The notes below the pieces were generated by a model. The model did not search any database. It worked only from the letters and a program-made list of their open reading frames with translations, and was not told where the DNA came from. Source: Sphingobacterium sp. (GTDB taxonomy: Bacteria > Bacteroidota > Bacteroidia > Sphingobacteriales > Sphingobacteriaceae). From it: a stretch of 64,000 nucleotides of DNA. Every line of letters starts with the position of its first letter. Position 1 is the first letter of the stretch. The position numbers and the translations under genes are program-made. The stretch lies in contig JALAGS010000162.1 in NCBI GenBank assembly GCA_022712315.1, forward strand, positions 61,489 to 125,488, in the 5' to 3' direction. This document shows positions 1 through 10,256 of this stretch, piece by piece.

Positions 1-3000
1 GCTTTTCCACAAATACCTTCCCTTCATGGTCCCTCGCTCAGCCATTCCGTATGCTGGCACACAATGGCGAGATCAATACGTTGACAGGTAACCTGAACTG
101 GTTTTATGCAGGCATGCGTGCTTTATCATCGCCTTATTTCACGGAAGAAGAAATGGAAATCTTACTTCCAATTGTTGACCGTGGCCAGTCCGATTCGGCA
201 TGCCTCGATAATGTTGCCGAACTTCTTTTACATAGCGGACGCAGCTTGACGCACGTCATGTTGATGCTGGTTCCCGAAGCTTGGGATGGCAATACGCAAA
301 TGGATCCCTTAAAACGTGCTTTCTATGAATATCATGCAACCTTAATGGAACCTTGGGATGGTCCTGCAGCTCTCTGCTTCACCGACGGTAAACATATTGG
401 TGCTACGTTAGACCGCAACGGCCTACGTCCACTACGTTATGCCGTAACCTCAGATGACCGCGTGGTTGTTGCTTCAGAAGCTGGTGCACTGCCGATCGAG
501 GAGTCTACAATCATCAAAAAAGGCCGTCAACAAGCAGGCAAGATTTTTCTTGTCGACATGGAACAAGGCCGTATCCTCACCGATAACGAAGTAAAAGATC
601 AACTGATCAACCAGCAGCCTTACAGCGATTGGTTGGACAATTACAAAATTAAACTGGAAGAACTGGAAGAACCTCGTGTAACCTATACCTATCTTTCCAA
701 AGAATCCGTTTTCAAATATCAAAAAACATTTGGTTTCTCTCGCGAGGATCTGGAAACTATCCTGACGCCAATGGCGCTAACAGGATATGAACCAACAGGC
801 TCAATGGGTTCCGATGTTCCGCTAGCAATTCTTTCCGATCAACCACAACATATCTCCAGCTACTTTAAGCAATTCTTTGCGCAGGTAACCAATCCACCAA
901 TCGATCCGATTCGCGAACGTCTGGTCATGAGTTTAGCGACTTTCATTGGTAATGCTGGTAATATCTTGATCGAAGACAAGAAATTCTGTCATTGCGTAAC
1001 CTTACCGCATCCGATCCTAACCTCCAAAGAATTGGAGAAATTACGTTCGATCGATACCGGATTATTTCAGGCGAAAACCATTCAGTCCTATTTTCGTTCA
1101 GATGGCAAACCGGGATCATTGGAAGCAGGCTTAGAGCGTTTATGCCGCTATGCTGATGACGCCGTACGCGATGGTTTTGAAGTATTGATCCTATCGGATC
1201 GTGCTATCGATTCCAAACATGCCGCAATCCCATCTTTACTAGCTGTATCTGCGGTTCACCACCATCTCATAAAAACAGGAAATCGTGGTGCGGTAGGTCT
1301 AGTTGTCGAAGCCGGCGATGCATGGGAAGTACACCATTTCGCTTGCCTATTAGCATTCGGTGCGACAGCGATCAACCCTTATATGGCATTAGCGAGCATC
1401 CGTACGATGAAGGAACAAAATACCTTAGATACAGAGCTTACTTGGCCTGAACTATCCAAAAACTACGTCAAAGCCGTCAATAATGGTTTGTTGAAGATTT
1501 TCTCGAAAATGGGAATCTCCACATTGCAATCCTACCACGGTGCACAGATCTTTGAGGTGCTTGGCATTGACAAATCTGTTGTCGATAAATTCTTCTGCGG
1601 CGCAGTGTCACGCATCGGCGGCATGACCTTAGATGATCTTGCCAAAGAAGCTCTTTCAAAACACTGGCGGGGATTTGAAAAAAGCCGCACACCGCAAAAT
1701 CTATTGCCAGAAGGTGGTATCTACCAATGGAAACGCCGTGGTGAAGGCCACCTTTGGAATCCGGACACGATACACCTCTTGCAACAGGCCTGCCGTACCG
1801 GAGACTACGCAACCTATAAAAAATACGCGCAGAAAATTAATGAGCAGAAGGAACATATGTTTACGCTCCGCGGCTTGCTGGATTTTGCAAAACACCGCAA
1901 CTCTATCCCCTTGGAGCAAGTAGAGCCTGCAAGTGAAATTTTAAAACGCTTTGCCACCGGTGCGATGTCCTTTGGATCAATTTCGCACGAAGCTCATAGT
2001 ACACTGGCTATAGCAATGAACCGCATCGGAGCAAAATCCAATACCGGTGAAGGTGGAGAAGATGAACTTCGTTATCAATCGCTTCCAAATGGAGATTCCA
2101 TGCGTTCGGCAATTAAACAGGTGGCTTCGGCTCGTTTCGGGGTAACTTCAAACTATCTGACACAAGCGGATGAACTGCAGATCAAAATGGCTCAAGGAGC
2201 AAAACCTGGCGAAGGTGGACAATTACCGGGTCCTAAAGTAGATGCCTGGATTGCCAAAACCAGACATTCTACACCGGGCGTCGGACTGATATCGCCGCCA
2301 CCGCACCATGACATTTACTCCATCGAAGATTTAGCACAGTTGATCTTTGATTTAAAAAATGCCAACCGCCAAGCGAGAATTAACGTAAAATTGGTATCCA
2401 AAGCAGGTGTCGGTACAATCGCTGCCGGAGTTGCCAAAGCCCATGCAGATGTTATCCTTATCGCAGGTTTTGACGGCGGAACAGGTGCATCTCCAATAAG
2501 TTCAATCAAACATGCAGGACTTCCTTGGGAACTAGGCCTTGCAGAAGCCCATCAGACACTTGTGAAAAACAAATTGCGCAGCCGTGTCGTGCTTCAGGCT
2601 GACGGTCAGGTAAAAACAGGCCGTGACATCATCATTGCAACACTATTAGGAGCCGAAGAGTGGGGTGTATCCACTGCTGCTTTAGTTGCCGGTGGTTGTA
2701 TCATGATGCGCAAATGCCACTTGAACACATGTCCTGTGGGGGTAGCAACCCAAGATCCGGAATTACGTAAACTGTTCTCCGGAAAACCAGAAGATATTGT
2801 CAACTTGTTCACTTTCTTAGCCGAAGAAGTCCGTGAAACAATGGCTTATCTAGGCTTCCGTACCATCAACGAAATGGTGGGAAGAGCTCAATTCTTGAAA
2901 AAACGCGAGAATATAGACCATTGGAAAGCAAAGAAAATCGACTTTACCGACATCTTGCACGTGGAACGCAACGAACCCGGACAATCGTTATATAATACCG

Positions 3001-3818
3001 AAGAGCAGGATCATGGTATGGCCATGATTTTGGATTGGGGCTTATTAAAACAGTCTAAATTGGCTCTAGAAAGCAAGACCCCAGTATTTGGCACATTTAA
3101 GGTAAAAAATACAGACCGCACCATTGGAACGATGTTATCGAACGAAATTTCCAAACTTTATGGTTCAGAAGGTCTGCCAGACAACACCATCAACTTCAAA
3201 TTTGAAGGTTCTGCCGGACAGAGCTTTGGTGCATTTTCGACCAAAGGTCTTTCCTTTGAGTTACAAGGTGAAGCCAATGATTATGTTGGAAAAGGACTAT
3301 CAGGAGCTCAGTTAGCAATCTATCCAGTTGCGGAAAGTACCCTTGTACCGGAAGACAATATCATTATTGGCAACGTTGCACTATTTGGTGCAACATCCGG
3401 CCATTTATTCGTCAACGGACAGGCAGGCGAACGCTTCGCCGTACGTAACTCAGGAGCAACAGCTGTTGTTGAGGGCGTTGGTGACCATGGCTGTGAGTAC
3501 ATGACAGGGGGCCGTGCGCTGATCTTGGGGGCAACCGGACGTAACTTTGCTGCCGGAATGAGCGGTGGTATCGCATGGATCTACGACATTAACGAAGATT
3601 TCCGCGAGAACTGCAATCAGGAAATGGTCGACCTAGATCCATTGGAAAGTGAAGACGAAACCGCAATTATCGCTTTGCTGAAACGTCATATCTTGTTGAC
3701 CAATAGCCGCAGAGCAGACTTCATCCTACAGAACTGGTCAAGAGAAAAAAATAAATTCATTAAGGTATTCCCTAGAGAATACAAAAATGTCATTCGTCAA
3801 AAATTAGTGGAAGCATAA
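1..3818 (+). CDS. gltB: Glutamate synthase large subunit, 5'-truncated by window edge
   Basis: Large subunit of glutamate synthase. It hydrolyses glutamine and passes ammonia to 2-oxoglutarate at an FMN site, in the cytoplasm. The frame is open to the window edge and reads FSTNTFPSWSLAQPFR before the Met codon at 51, so that Met is internal and the N-terminus, with the catalytic Cys, lies outside. About 1272 residues are visible against roughly 1500 in the family. Numbered from Met 51: the end of the class II amidotransferase domain to about 190, the central domain at about 235-510, the FMN synthase domain at about 570-940 (GEGGQLPGPKVDAW near 720), the 3Fe-4S cysteines C-x5-C-x4-C at 883, 889 and 894, and the GXGXG domain at about 1010-1200. 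gltD follows 17 bp downstream, so the two are probably one operon. Confidence 0.97.
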   Translation, partial: FSTNTFPSWSLAQPFRMLAHNGEINTLTGNLNWFYAGMRALSSPYFTEEEMEILLPIVDRGQSDSACLDNVAELLLHSGRSLTHVMLMLVPEAWDGNTQMDPLKRAFYEYHATLMEPWDGPAALCFTDGKHIGATLDRNGLRPLRYAVTSDDRVVVASEAGALPIEESTIIKKGRQQAGKIFLVDMEQGRILTDNEVKDQLINQQPYSDWLDNYKIKLEELEEPRVTYTYLSKESVFKYQKTFGFSREDLETILTPMALTGYEPTGSMGSDVPLAILSDQPQHISSYFKQFFAQVTNPPIDPIRERLVMSLATFIGNAGNILIEDKKFCHCVTLPHPILTSKELEKLRSIDTGLFQAKTIQSYFRSDGKPGSLEAGLERLCRYADDAVRDGFEVLILSDRAIDSKHAAIPSLLAVSAVHHHLIKTGNRGAVGLVVEAGDAWEVHHFACLLAFGATAINPYMALASIRTMKEQNTLDTELTWPELSKNYVKAVNNGLLKIFSKMGISTLQSYHGAQIFEVLGIDKSVVDKFFCGAVSRIGGMTLDDLAKEALSKHWRGFEKSRTPQNLLPEGGIYQWKRRGEGHLWNPDTIHLLQQACRTGDYATYKKYAQKINEQKEHMFTLRGLLDFAKHRNSIPLEQVEPASEILKRFATGAMSFGSISHEAHSTLAIAMNRIGAKSNTGEGGEDELRYQSLPNGDSMRSAIKQVASARFGVTSNYLTQADELQIKMAQGAKPGEGGQLPGPKVDAWIAKTRHSTPGVGLISPPPHHDIYSIEDLAQLIFDLKNANRQARINVKLVSKAGVGTIAAGVAKAHADVILIAGFDGGTGASPISSIKHAGLPWELGLAEAHQTLVKNKLRSRVVLQADGQVKTGRDIIIATLLGAEEWGVSTAALVAGGCIMMRKCHLNTCPVGVATQDPELRKLFSGKPEDIVNLFTFLAEEVRETMAYLGFRTINEMVGRAQFLKKRENIDHWKAKKIDFTDILHVERNEPGQSLYNTEEQDHGMAMILDWGLLKQSKLALESKTPVFGTFKVKNTDRTIGTMLSNEISKLYGSEGLPDNTINFKFEGSAGQSFGAFSTKGLSFELQGEANDYVGKGLSGAQLAIYPVAESTLVPEDNIIIGNVALFGATSGHLFVNGQAGERFAVRNSGATAVVEGVGDHGCEYMTGGRALILGATGRNFAAGMSGGIAWIYDINEDFRENCNQEMVDLDPLESEDETAIIALLKRHILLTNSRRADFILQNWSREKNKFIKVFPREYKNVIRQKLVEA

Positions 3819-3835
3819 TATAGGAAGCACAGATC

Positions 3836-5296
3836 ATGGGAAAAATTACAGGTTTTAAAGAATTTGAGCGCGTGCTTCCAACAAAAGAAGCTGTGGAAGG
3901 CCGCGTACAGCACTTTAAAGAATTCAATAAAGGATATTCTGAAAACGAGCTCAATAAACAGGCCGCACGCTGTATGGATTGCGGTATTCCATTTTGCCAT
4001 TCAGGTTGCCCGCTAGGCAATGTGATCCCTGAATTTAATGATGCTGTATACGACGGAAAATGGGAAGAGGCTTATCAGATTCTGTCCTCGACCAATAACT
4101 TTCCTGAATTTACAGGGAGAATATGTCCTGCACCTTGCGAATCGGCATGCGTGCTCGGCATACATAGCAGTCCGATTACGATTGAAGAGATTGAGAAACA
4201 TATTATTGAGATCGCTTTCAAAAAAGGCTATGTCAAAGCACACAAAAGTTATTTAAAAACAGGCAAACGCGTTGCTGTTGTTGGCTCCGGTCCTGCAGGA
4301 CTTGCCGCTGCCGCACAGCTCAACAAAGCAGGACACGATGTTGTCGTCTTCGAACGTGATGATCAGGTCGGAGGTTTACTCCGTTACGGTATTCCAGATT
4401 TTAAATTAGAAAAATCGGTGATCGATCGCCGTGTCAATCTAATGAAAGAATCGGGAATAGAATTCAAGGTGAATACAGAAGTTGGCCGAGATATCAGCTT
4501 TTATGAATTAAAAGCTTATGATGCTGTTGTATTGGCAACTGGTTCAACTGTTCCCTGGCATATGCAATTGCCGGGACATGAAGCAAAAGGTATACATTTT
4601 GCCATGGAGTTTTTAACCCAGCAAAATAAAGAAGTAAGTGGCATTACCATTGAACAAGACCGCATCCTGGCGACTGACAAACATGTTGTGGTCATCGGGG
4701 ACGGAGATACAGGTTCAGATTGTATCGGTACTTCCAATCGCCATCGCGCCAAAAGTATTACACAGATTGCACGCAAACCAACACCATCCAAAGAACGTTT
4801 AAAGAACAACCCTTGGCCCTTAGATAAGGTAACATTCGGAACCTCATCATCTCAGGAAGAAGGTTGTGAAAGACTATGGGCTACAGAAACCCAAGCATTT
4901 GTCCAAGACGAAAATGGTCATATTAAGGGAGTAAAAATCAAGGAAGTTCAATACGAAGTGGACGAATTTGGAAGAAGAACCCGCTTAGGTGAATCCGAAA
5001 TTCGTGAAATCCCCGCAGACCTGGTCTTATTGGCCATTGGTTATCAACATACAGAACATACCCTTTTGGAACAGCTGGGCGTTCGTGTAGATGAAAAAGG
5101 AAATATACTGGCAAATGACAAAGACTACCAAACGACAATTGACAATATCTTCACTGCAGGAGACTGTCGTAAAGGCCAATCGCTTGTTGTTTGGGCAATC
5201 TCCGAAGGACGCGAATGTGCACGCAAAGTCGATGAGTACTTAATGGGGTATTCCGAGCTTGAAAGTAAAGACTTTCTGGCAACGATAAATGCATAA
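3836..5296 (+). CDS. gltD: Glutamate synthase small subunit
   Basis: NAD(P)H-dependent beta subunit of glutamate synthase. It feeds electrons through FAD and Fe-S clusters to the FMN site of GltB. The N-terminus holds the cluster cysteines C46, C49, C54 and C58, with a second set in CPAPCESACVLG. A FAD-binding fingerprint (VVGSGPAGLAAAAQL) starts near residue 148, and a second dinucleotide fold (VVVIGDGDTGSDC) near 284. The 486 residues are close to the usual length of about 470-490. AGGAAG lies 8 bp before the ATG. It follows gltB closely and ends before a strong shared terminator. Family and partner are clear. Confidence 0.97.
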   Translation: MGKITGFKEFERVLPTKEAVEGRVQHFKEFNKGYSENELNKQAARCMDCGIPFCHSGCPLGNVIPEFNDAVYDGKWEEAYQILSSTNNFPEFTGRICPAPCESACVLGIHSSPITIEEIEKHIIEIAFKKGYVKAHKSYLKTGKRVAVVGSGPAGLAAAAQLNKAGHDVVVFERDDQVGGLLRYGIPDFKLEKSVIDRRVNLMKESGIEFKVNTEVGRDISFYELKAYDAVVLATGSTVPWHMQLPGHEAKGIHFAMEFLTQQNKEVSGITIEQDRILATDKHVVVIGDGDTGSDCIGTSNRHRAKSITQIARKPTPSKERLKNNPWPLDKVTFGTSSSQEEGCERLWATETQAFVQDENGHIKGVKIKEVQYEVDEFGRRTRLGESEIREIPADLVLLAIGYQHTEHTLLEQLGVRVDEKGNILANDKDYQTTIDNIFTAGDCRKGQSLVVWAISEGRECARKVDEYLMGYSELESKDFLATINA

Positions 5297-5390
5297 AAGT
5301 AGGCCGCTCTCAACAGAGAGGTCATACCGGTGATACTCCCAAGCCACCGTTTAATCTTTCGTAACAGTGACAAAAGCTTAAACAGTATAC

Positions 5391-5438
5391 TGATCATAAA
5401 AAGGTCCGTTGAATTATCAACGGACCTTTTTATGATCA
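5391..5438. terminator. Perfect 22-bp bidirectional terminator
   Basis: The arms at 5391-5412 and 5417-5438 are perfect 22-bp inverted repeats around a 4-base loop. The core pairs GGTCCGTTGA with TCAACGGACC. A/T-rich outer arms supply a U-tract in both directions. It sits between the convergent genes gltD and the phytase-like lipoprotein, so it should end both transcripts. Confidence 0.9.
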
Positions 5439-5449
5439 GTAATTAATCC

Positions 5450-6742
5450 TTATTTCAATGGCGTCTTAAGTTTAACAAAATAAATACTGTTTTTGTCCAC
5501 TGTCTTCACGTAAGGCAATATTTTCGACTCATAAAAACCGGCTCCAGTTACCCCAAAATCATCATCATTACACACTGCGATCATGGATGGATTAATGATC
5601 GCCAGACCTTCTGCTTTATCATGTGGATATAATTCCTTGATATCAGTCATTAAATCTGCAACCAGTGTTTTGCTTACTGGTTTAATATTATATTTTGCTA
5701 GGGTCGCCGCATCTTTCAGCTCTTCAACAGTTTTACCATCAAATAATTTTCCATTTGCGGTATTATTTGCATCTGAGATATCTGTTGCGTCTGAGAGATC
5801 AATTTTATAAATTTTCTTAAATACAGTCGACCGTGTAGCTTCTGTCGCATATTCACCATCACGTTCCAAAACAATAAATGTTGAATTGGTCACGGCTGCG
5901 ATTTCACTGACAGCTTGCAAATCGGTACGCTCCATCATATAGACATATTGTTTCGTAGCACCACTCGCAATATCCAACGTGACAATCCGGATTGCCAATG
6001 AATTTTTAATAGCATCTTTGGATGGATTATAAAGCGGAAATTGCATAATACCAACCAAGGTCTTCCCATCCGGCGTAATTGTCAGACCTTCCATACCTCG
6101 ATTAGGACGGCGTTTAGCAAATACCAAAGGCAACTTCTTACCCGTAGACCAAGGATTAATGCGCTCGATTTCTTTTCCCGAAGCGTCAAAATGAACAATA
6201 TGCGGTCCATATTCATCACTTACCCACCAAGAGCCATCGGCTGCTCTCGCTAGTCCCTCTGAATCGATTCCATCTTCACTTTTCCCTAAATCTTTACCAT
6301 CAACTCCCAATGCCTTCTCACCAGAACCGCCCTTTCCTTCGGGATTTGGCAGACCATTTAATTTCACACCATCTTTATTTTTCAACTCAATAACAGATTC
6401 CAATGTTAGTGTGTTATTTTTCATCCTAAATTTACCGATCTGTGGCGCAAATGCTGGAGTAGCAAATACCTTACTATCCTTTTCCGTCCCATCAATATTT
6501 GGCCCCCTATCAGTTAAAAGATAAAAGACAGACTTATCATTAGGATCTTGAGCCATCGATGATCCATAGCCACCATTATACACCTTTACACCGTTAACAT
6601 CGCTCAATACTTTTGGATCTGTCGCAACAGCTTTTTCCGGATAAACCAATTCAACAATCGGGTCGATAATCTGCGACACATCATCTTTACTGCATGAAGC
6701 ACACAACAGGGCCATGCCTAATACACTGTATATTTTTTTCAT
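5450..6742 (-). CDS. Esterase-like activity of phytase family lipoprotein
   Basis: The 430-residue protein matches my recall of the phytase-like esterase family (PF13449), whose members are predicted six-bladed propellers. Family blocks are visible: DSEGLARAADGSWWVSDEYG at about 160-179, NRGMEGLTITPDGKTLVGIM at about 214-233, and KAEGLAIINPS near 385. The start MKKIYSVLGMALLCASC is a lipoprotein signal with the lipid-bearing Cys at 17. The next residues, SKDD, resemble the acidic lipoprotein export signal of Bacteroidota, so a cell-surface position is likely (inference). The substrate is unknown, and phosphatase activity is not proven by the family name. It is a single gene, convergent with gltD. 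Confidence 0.85.
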   Translation of the reverse strand: MKKIYSVLGMALLCASCSKDDVSQIIDPIVELVYPEKAVATDPKVLSDVNGVKVYNGGYGSSMAQDPNDKSVFYLLTDRGPNIDGTEKDSKVFATPAFAPQIGKFRMKNNTLTLESVIELKNKDGVKLNGLPNPEGKGGSGEKALGVDGKDLGKSEDGIDSEGLARAADGSWWVSDEYGPHIVHFDASGKEIERINPWSTGKKLPLVFAKRRPNRGMEGLTITPDGKTLVGIMQFPLYNPSKDAIKNSLAIRIVTLDIASGATKQYVYMMERTDLQAVSEIAAVTNSTFIVLERDGEYATEATRSTVFKKIYKIDLSDATDISDANNTANGKLFDGKTVEELKDAATLAKYNIKPVSKTLVADLMTDIKELYPHDKAEGLAIINPSMIAVCNDDDFGVTGAGFYESKILPYVKTVDKNSIYFVKLKTPLK

Positions 6743-7085
6743 CTGTACAAATTTTTCAAATAATGCTTACTACTATTCAGGTTACGTTCAAATAGCCAAA
6801 TTTTATTCCTGTCACCTTCCATATGTGATAAAAATGCTACGGTTAGTCTAAACACGCTATGCTCGGTTGGCTGTCCGAATACTGATGCAAACATAATTGC
6901 CAGATATTAGCCAATCATTAACATAAGTTTAAATAAACTGCATCTACCGTAAAAAAACACCCTATAAAAATTAAACACCCTCGATTATGGAATTTTGTAT
7001 TTTCCTGCATCACTAGAAAAATAAAAGCTAATTGTGCTGTGAACCATCGATGTATTCACAGCCCGCACCTACTAAATATAGAAAG
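6743..7085. other. Intergenic region between divergent genes
   Basis: About 340 A/T-rich bases lie between the start codons of the phytase-like lipoprotein (minus) and the VIT protein (plus). Both promoters should lie here, but I could not find a convincing TTTG / TAnnTTTG pair on either strand. No RNA gene or repeat is evident. Confidence 0.5.
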
Positions 7086-10000
7086 ATGAAAAAGATCATA
7101 GTTGCACTTGTCATAGTTTTGGTATTTTCCAATGTAGACACAAAATCTCAGATCAGAACTACACGCGAAATACCCAGTCTAAAAATTAAAAACGACGATG
7201 GCCAGCAAAACAAGGTGATGTTGGCAGAGCTAAAAGTAGATGTTGCCATTTTCGGAAATATGGCAAAAACGACAATGACGATGGTCTTCCAAAATAAGAC
7301 CAATCGCGACCTCGAGGGCGAACTGACATTCCCTATGCCGGAGGGCGTCTCTGTGAGCGGCTATGCCTTAGATATAAATGGCAAATTACGCCAAGCAGTT
7401 GCAGTCGATAAAAACAAAGGCACCGAAGTGTTTGAAAGTATAGAAACACGCCGTGTCGATCCAGGTCTATTGGAGAAAGTTGAAGGGAATAACTTCCGTA
7501 CCCGCATTTATCCTTTGCCAGCAAATGGTAAACGGACTATTCAGATCAGTTATTCAGAAAATCTCAGCATGGAATCCGATCAGGCACATTATTACTATTT
7601 GCCGCTAAATTATACGAATGCCATTGAAAACTTCGCCTTGGATATTCATGTTTTTCAGGACAGCCATAAACCAGATTTCACAGAAAAACCAGATGGTTCT
7701 CTGGCTTTCTCCCACCAAAACAACAATTACATGGCCTCTTTACGTAAAAAACAATTTCAATCCCAACGCAATCTAGTTATTCAGCTTCCAATAGACAGCA
7801 AAGGGTCATCAGGCTTAATTCAGGCAAATAATGACAAAACCTTTTATTTTCTTGCCAATGCAAGCGTCAATTCTGTAAAACCTGATCAGAAAAAATGGGG
7901 CGAAAATATCGGAATTATCTGGGATCGTTCACTGAGCGGTAAAAATAGGGATATCGAAAAGGAACTTGCCTTATTAGATCTCTTTTTTAAAGAGAACCCT
8001 AACATGCATGTTGAAATGGGTTTATTGGACATCCAATTTGTAAAAGGGCCGACGTTTCAAGTTAGACAAGCTAACTGGGATGAGCTTAAAAGTTATATCA
8101 AACGAATGGATTATGATGGCGGTACAGATTATAGTCAACTAAAGACCGGTGTAATACATGCCAGCGATTACCTGCTATTTAGCGATGGCCTTTCTACATT
8201 TGGTCAAAGTGAAATTAGCCTTGAAAATCCAGTCTATTGCATCACTTCGTCCAATGGATCGGACTATGGTGTCTTAAAACAAATTGCGCAGAAACATATT
8301 GGAAAGATGATCAATTTAACCAATACTTCAGTAAATCAAGCGTACAATAATCTAAATACGTTGGATCTCCTTTACCTGGGCATAAAAGAGCAGCATGATT
8401 TTGAAGAGGTTTATCCTCAAAAAGGTACAGCAATACAAGCTAATTTTTCTATCGCAGGCTTAGGGAAACGTCCGGGATTGAAGCAGCTCACGCTACTTGT
8501 AGGGGATGGACAGCATACTCCAAAAGAAATTAGCATAGCACTGCAGCCAGATCATGGCGAAATTGACCTACAACAGATCTGGGCACAAAAGAAAATCGAA
8601 GCATTGGATCTTCAATACGACAACAATCGTGAGGAAATAGAAACCCTGGGTAAACAATTCGGCATCGTTACCAGAAATACCAGCCTAATTGTACTGGAAA
8701 CCGTAGAAGATTACATACGCTATGCAATAACTCCCCCAGCAGAACTACTCCAGCAATTTAATGCACTCCAAAAAGAACATGCAATCGAACGTGAAGAGCG
8801 TGTAGCGAATCTCTTAGATAAGGCCGAAAATAGTGCAGAACAACTTCGCTCCTGGTGGCAGACGAACTTTCAGCAAAAGAAGAAATATCCACAGCGTAAT
8901 AGATTGATTCCAATTCCCGAACTTGCCGTTGCCCAAGAGATCGCCAACGGAGCTGATCCTGTTACACCTATTCCGTCGCGTCCTTCAGCCAGCCCTGTCG
9001 CGACAGCACGAGCCGAAGAATTCAGATCATCAGATGCCGCCAGTGAAAAAAGAGTGTCGACTGGTGGCAATTCAAATACCGCCAACGCAGCGACCAGCGA
9101 ACTGGCAATGGCAGCCGCATCTGATGACGCTCTTCAAGAATCAGTTGTTGTTCAATCCTTAGAAGAACGTGTAGCTGGCGTACAAACGGGCAACAGCATA
9201 CGTGGAAAGATCAGCATCCCCGAAATTAAAGAAGATCAGGCCTATCTACAGGAACTCAATCAGTCCAAAGACCCGTACAAAAGCTATCTCCAGCTTCGGA
9301 ATCAATACATGGGAACACCAACTTTCTATTTTGACGTCGCAAACTTCTTTTTCAAAAGAGGAAATAAGCAAAAAGCCTTATTAATCTTAAGTGCACTGGC
9401 TGACTTACAGATCGAAAATGCAGATCTCTATAAAACCATTTCATACAAACTACGCGAATGGGGAGATTATGATAATGCACTGTTCATTACATCGAAAGTA
9501 CTAAAATGGCGGCCAATGGATCCACAAAGTCACCGGGATTACGCCCTTGTCCTACAGGACAAAGGGATGTTCAAAGAAGCATTGGAACAATTGTATGGTA
9601 TTTTAACGCAGAGCTACTCGCCTGAGGCGGCCGATCGCGATGAAGGCATTGAAGAAACATTGCTTATGGAGATCAATAATATTATTAAATCCAATAAAGC
9701 AGCGAGCTCCAACATCGCAGTGAACAAAAAATTGATTGCTGACCTGCCTGTGGATATGCGCGTCGTTATCAACTGGAATTCACAGAACACAGATATCGAC
9801 CTCTGGGTTACAGATCCAAATCAAGAAAAGTGCTTTTATAGTAATCCAGCGACAGCGATCGGAGGCCGACTCAGCAATGACTTTACCGGAGGTTATGGCC
9901 CAGAACAATTTTTATTAAAAAAAGCATTGAAAGGAAAGTATAAAATCGAAGTTGACTTCTTTAATGATAGCTCCCTCACCTTAGCTGGCCCTGCCGCAGT

Positions 10001-10118
10001 TATGGCCGAAATCTACACCTATTACAGCACTGGAAAGCAGGAACGAAAAATCGTTACGATTTATCTTGACCGAGATAAAGAGCGCAATGTAGGGATTGGT
10101 GAATTTTCATTTCAATAG
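7086..10118 (+). CDS. VIT/vWA protein with TPR and C-terminal DUF2135 domain
   Basis: An exported multidomain protein of 1010 residues. I chose the ATG at 7086 because it starts a normal signal peptide (MKKIIVALVIVLVFSNV); an in-frame ATG at 7032 would put 18 polar residues in front of it. Domains: VIT at about 40-160; a vWA-like domain at about 270-430 that keeps a D-x-S-x-S metal site (WDRSLSG near 278) and GGTDYS; a linker rich in Ala, Ser and Arg at about 600-680; a short plug-like segment (ESVVVQSLEERVAGVQTG) near 681-707; TPR-like helices at about 730-840; and DUF2135 from about 890 (INWNSQNTDIDLWVTDPNQ). VIT/vWA proteins usually act in adhesion or as scaffolds. The exact role is unknown. 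Confidence 0.85.
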   Translation: MKKIIVALVIVLVFSNVDTKSQIRTTREIPSLKIKNDDGQQNKVMLAELKVDVAIFGNMAKTTMTMVFQNKTNRDLEGELTFPMPEGVSVSGYALDINGKLRQAVAVDKNKGTEVFESIETRRVDPGLLEKVEGNNFRTRIYPLPANGKRTIQISYSENLSMESDQAHYYYLPLNYTNAIENFALDIHVFQDSHKPDFTEKPDGSLAFSHQNNNYMASLRKKQFQSQRNLVIQLPIDSKGSSGLIQANNDKTFYFLANASVNSVKPDQKKWGENIGIIWDRSLSGKNRDIEKELALLDLFFKENPNMHVEMGLLDIQFVKGPTFQVRQANWDELKSYIKRMDYDGGTDYSQLKTGVIHASDYLLFSDGLSTFGQSEISLENPVYCITSSNGSDYGVLKQIAQKHIGKMINLTNTSVNQAYNNLNTLDLLYLGIKEQHDFEEVYPQKGTAIQANFSIAGLGKRPGLKQLTLLVGDGQHTPKEISIALQPDHGEIDLQQIWAQKKIEALDLQYDNNREEIETLGKQFGIVTRNTSLIVLETVEDYIRYAITPPAELLQQFNALQKEHAIEREERVANLLDKAENSAEQLRSWWQTNFQQKKKYPQRNRLIPIPELAVAQEIANGADPVTPIPSRPSASPVATARAEEFRSSDAASEKRVSTGGNSNTANAATSELAMAAASDDALQESVVVQSLEERVAGVQTGNSIRGKISIPEIKEDQAYLQELNQSKDPYKSYLQLRNQYMGTPTFYFDVANFFFKRGNKQKALLILSALADLQIENADLYKTISYKLREWGDYDNALFITSKVLKWRPMDPQSHRDYALVLQDKGMFKEALEQLYGILTQSYSPEAADRDEGIEETLLMEINNIIKSNKAASSNIAVNKKLIADLPVDMRVVINWNSQNTDIDLWVTDPNQEKCFYSNPATAIGGRLSNDFTGGYGPEQFLLKKALKGKYKIEVDFFNDSSLTLAGPAAVMAEIYTYYSTGKQERKIVTIYLDRDKERNVGIGEFSFQ

Positions 10119-10219
10119 ATCAACAGAGACAGAAGGTGATCAAAAAGCCAAATAAGCCCGTTGAAAATTGAATCTCTGAAATGATGCAGCAGAGGGAGAC
10201 ATATAAATCACATAAGTTG

Positions 10220-10248
10220 GGTGCTGTCCAACAAGATTGGATAGCACC
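10220..10248. terminator. Possible terminator hairpin
   Basis: An 11-bp stem with one G-T pair (10220-10230 with 10238-10248, core GTGCTGTCCA) lies between the convergent VIT and EamA genes. Neither side has a clear U-tract, so intrinsic termination is only possible. Confidence 0.4.
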
Positions 10249-10256
10249 TGATTCAA

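Noticed and set aside
1477..1812. 111-codon minus-strand frame inside gltB
   Set aside because: Antisense shadow of the conserved central region of GltB, with no signals of its own.
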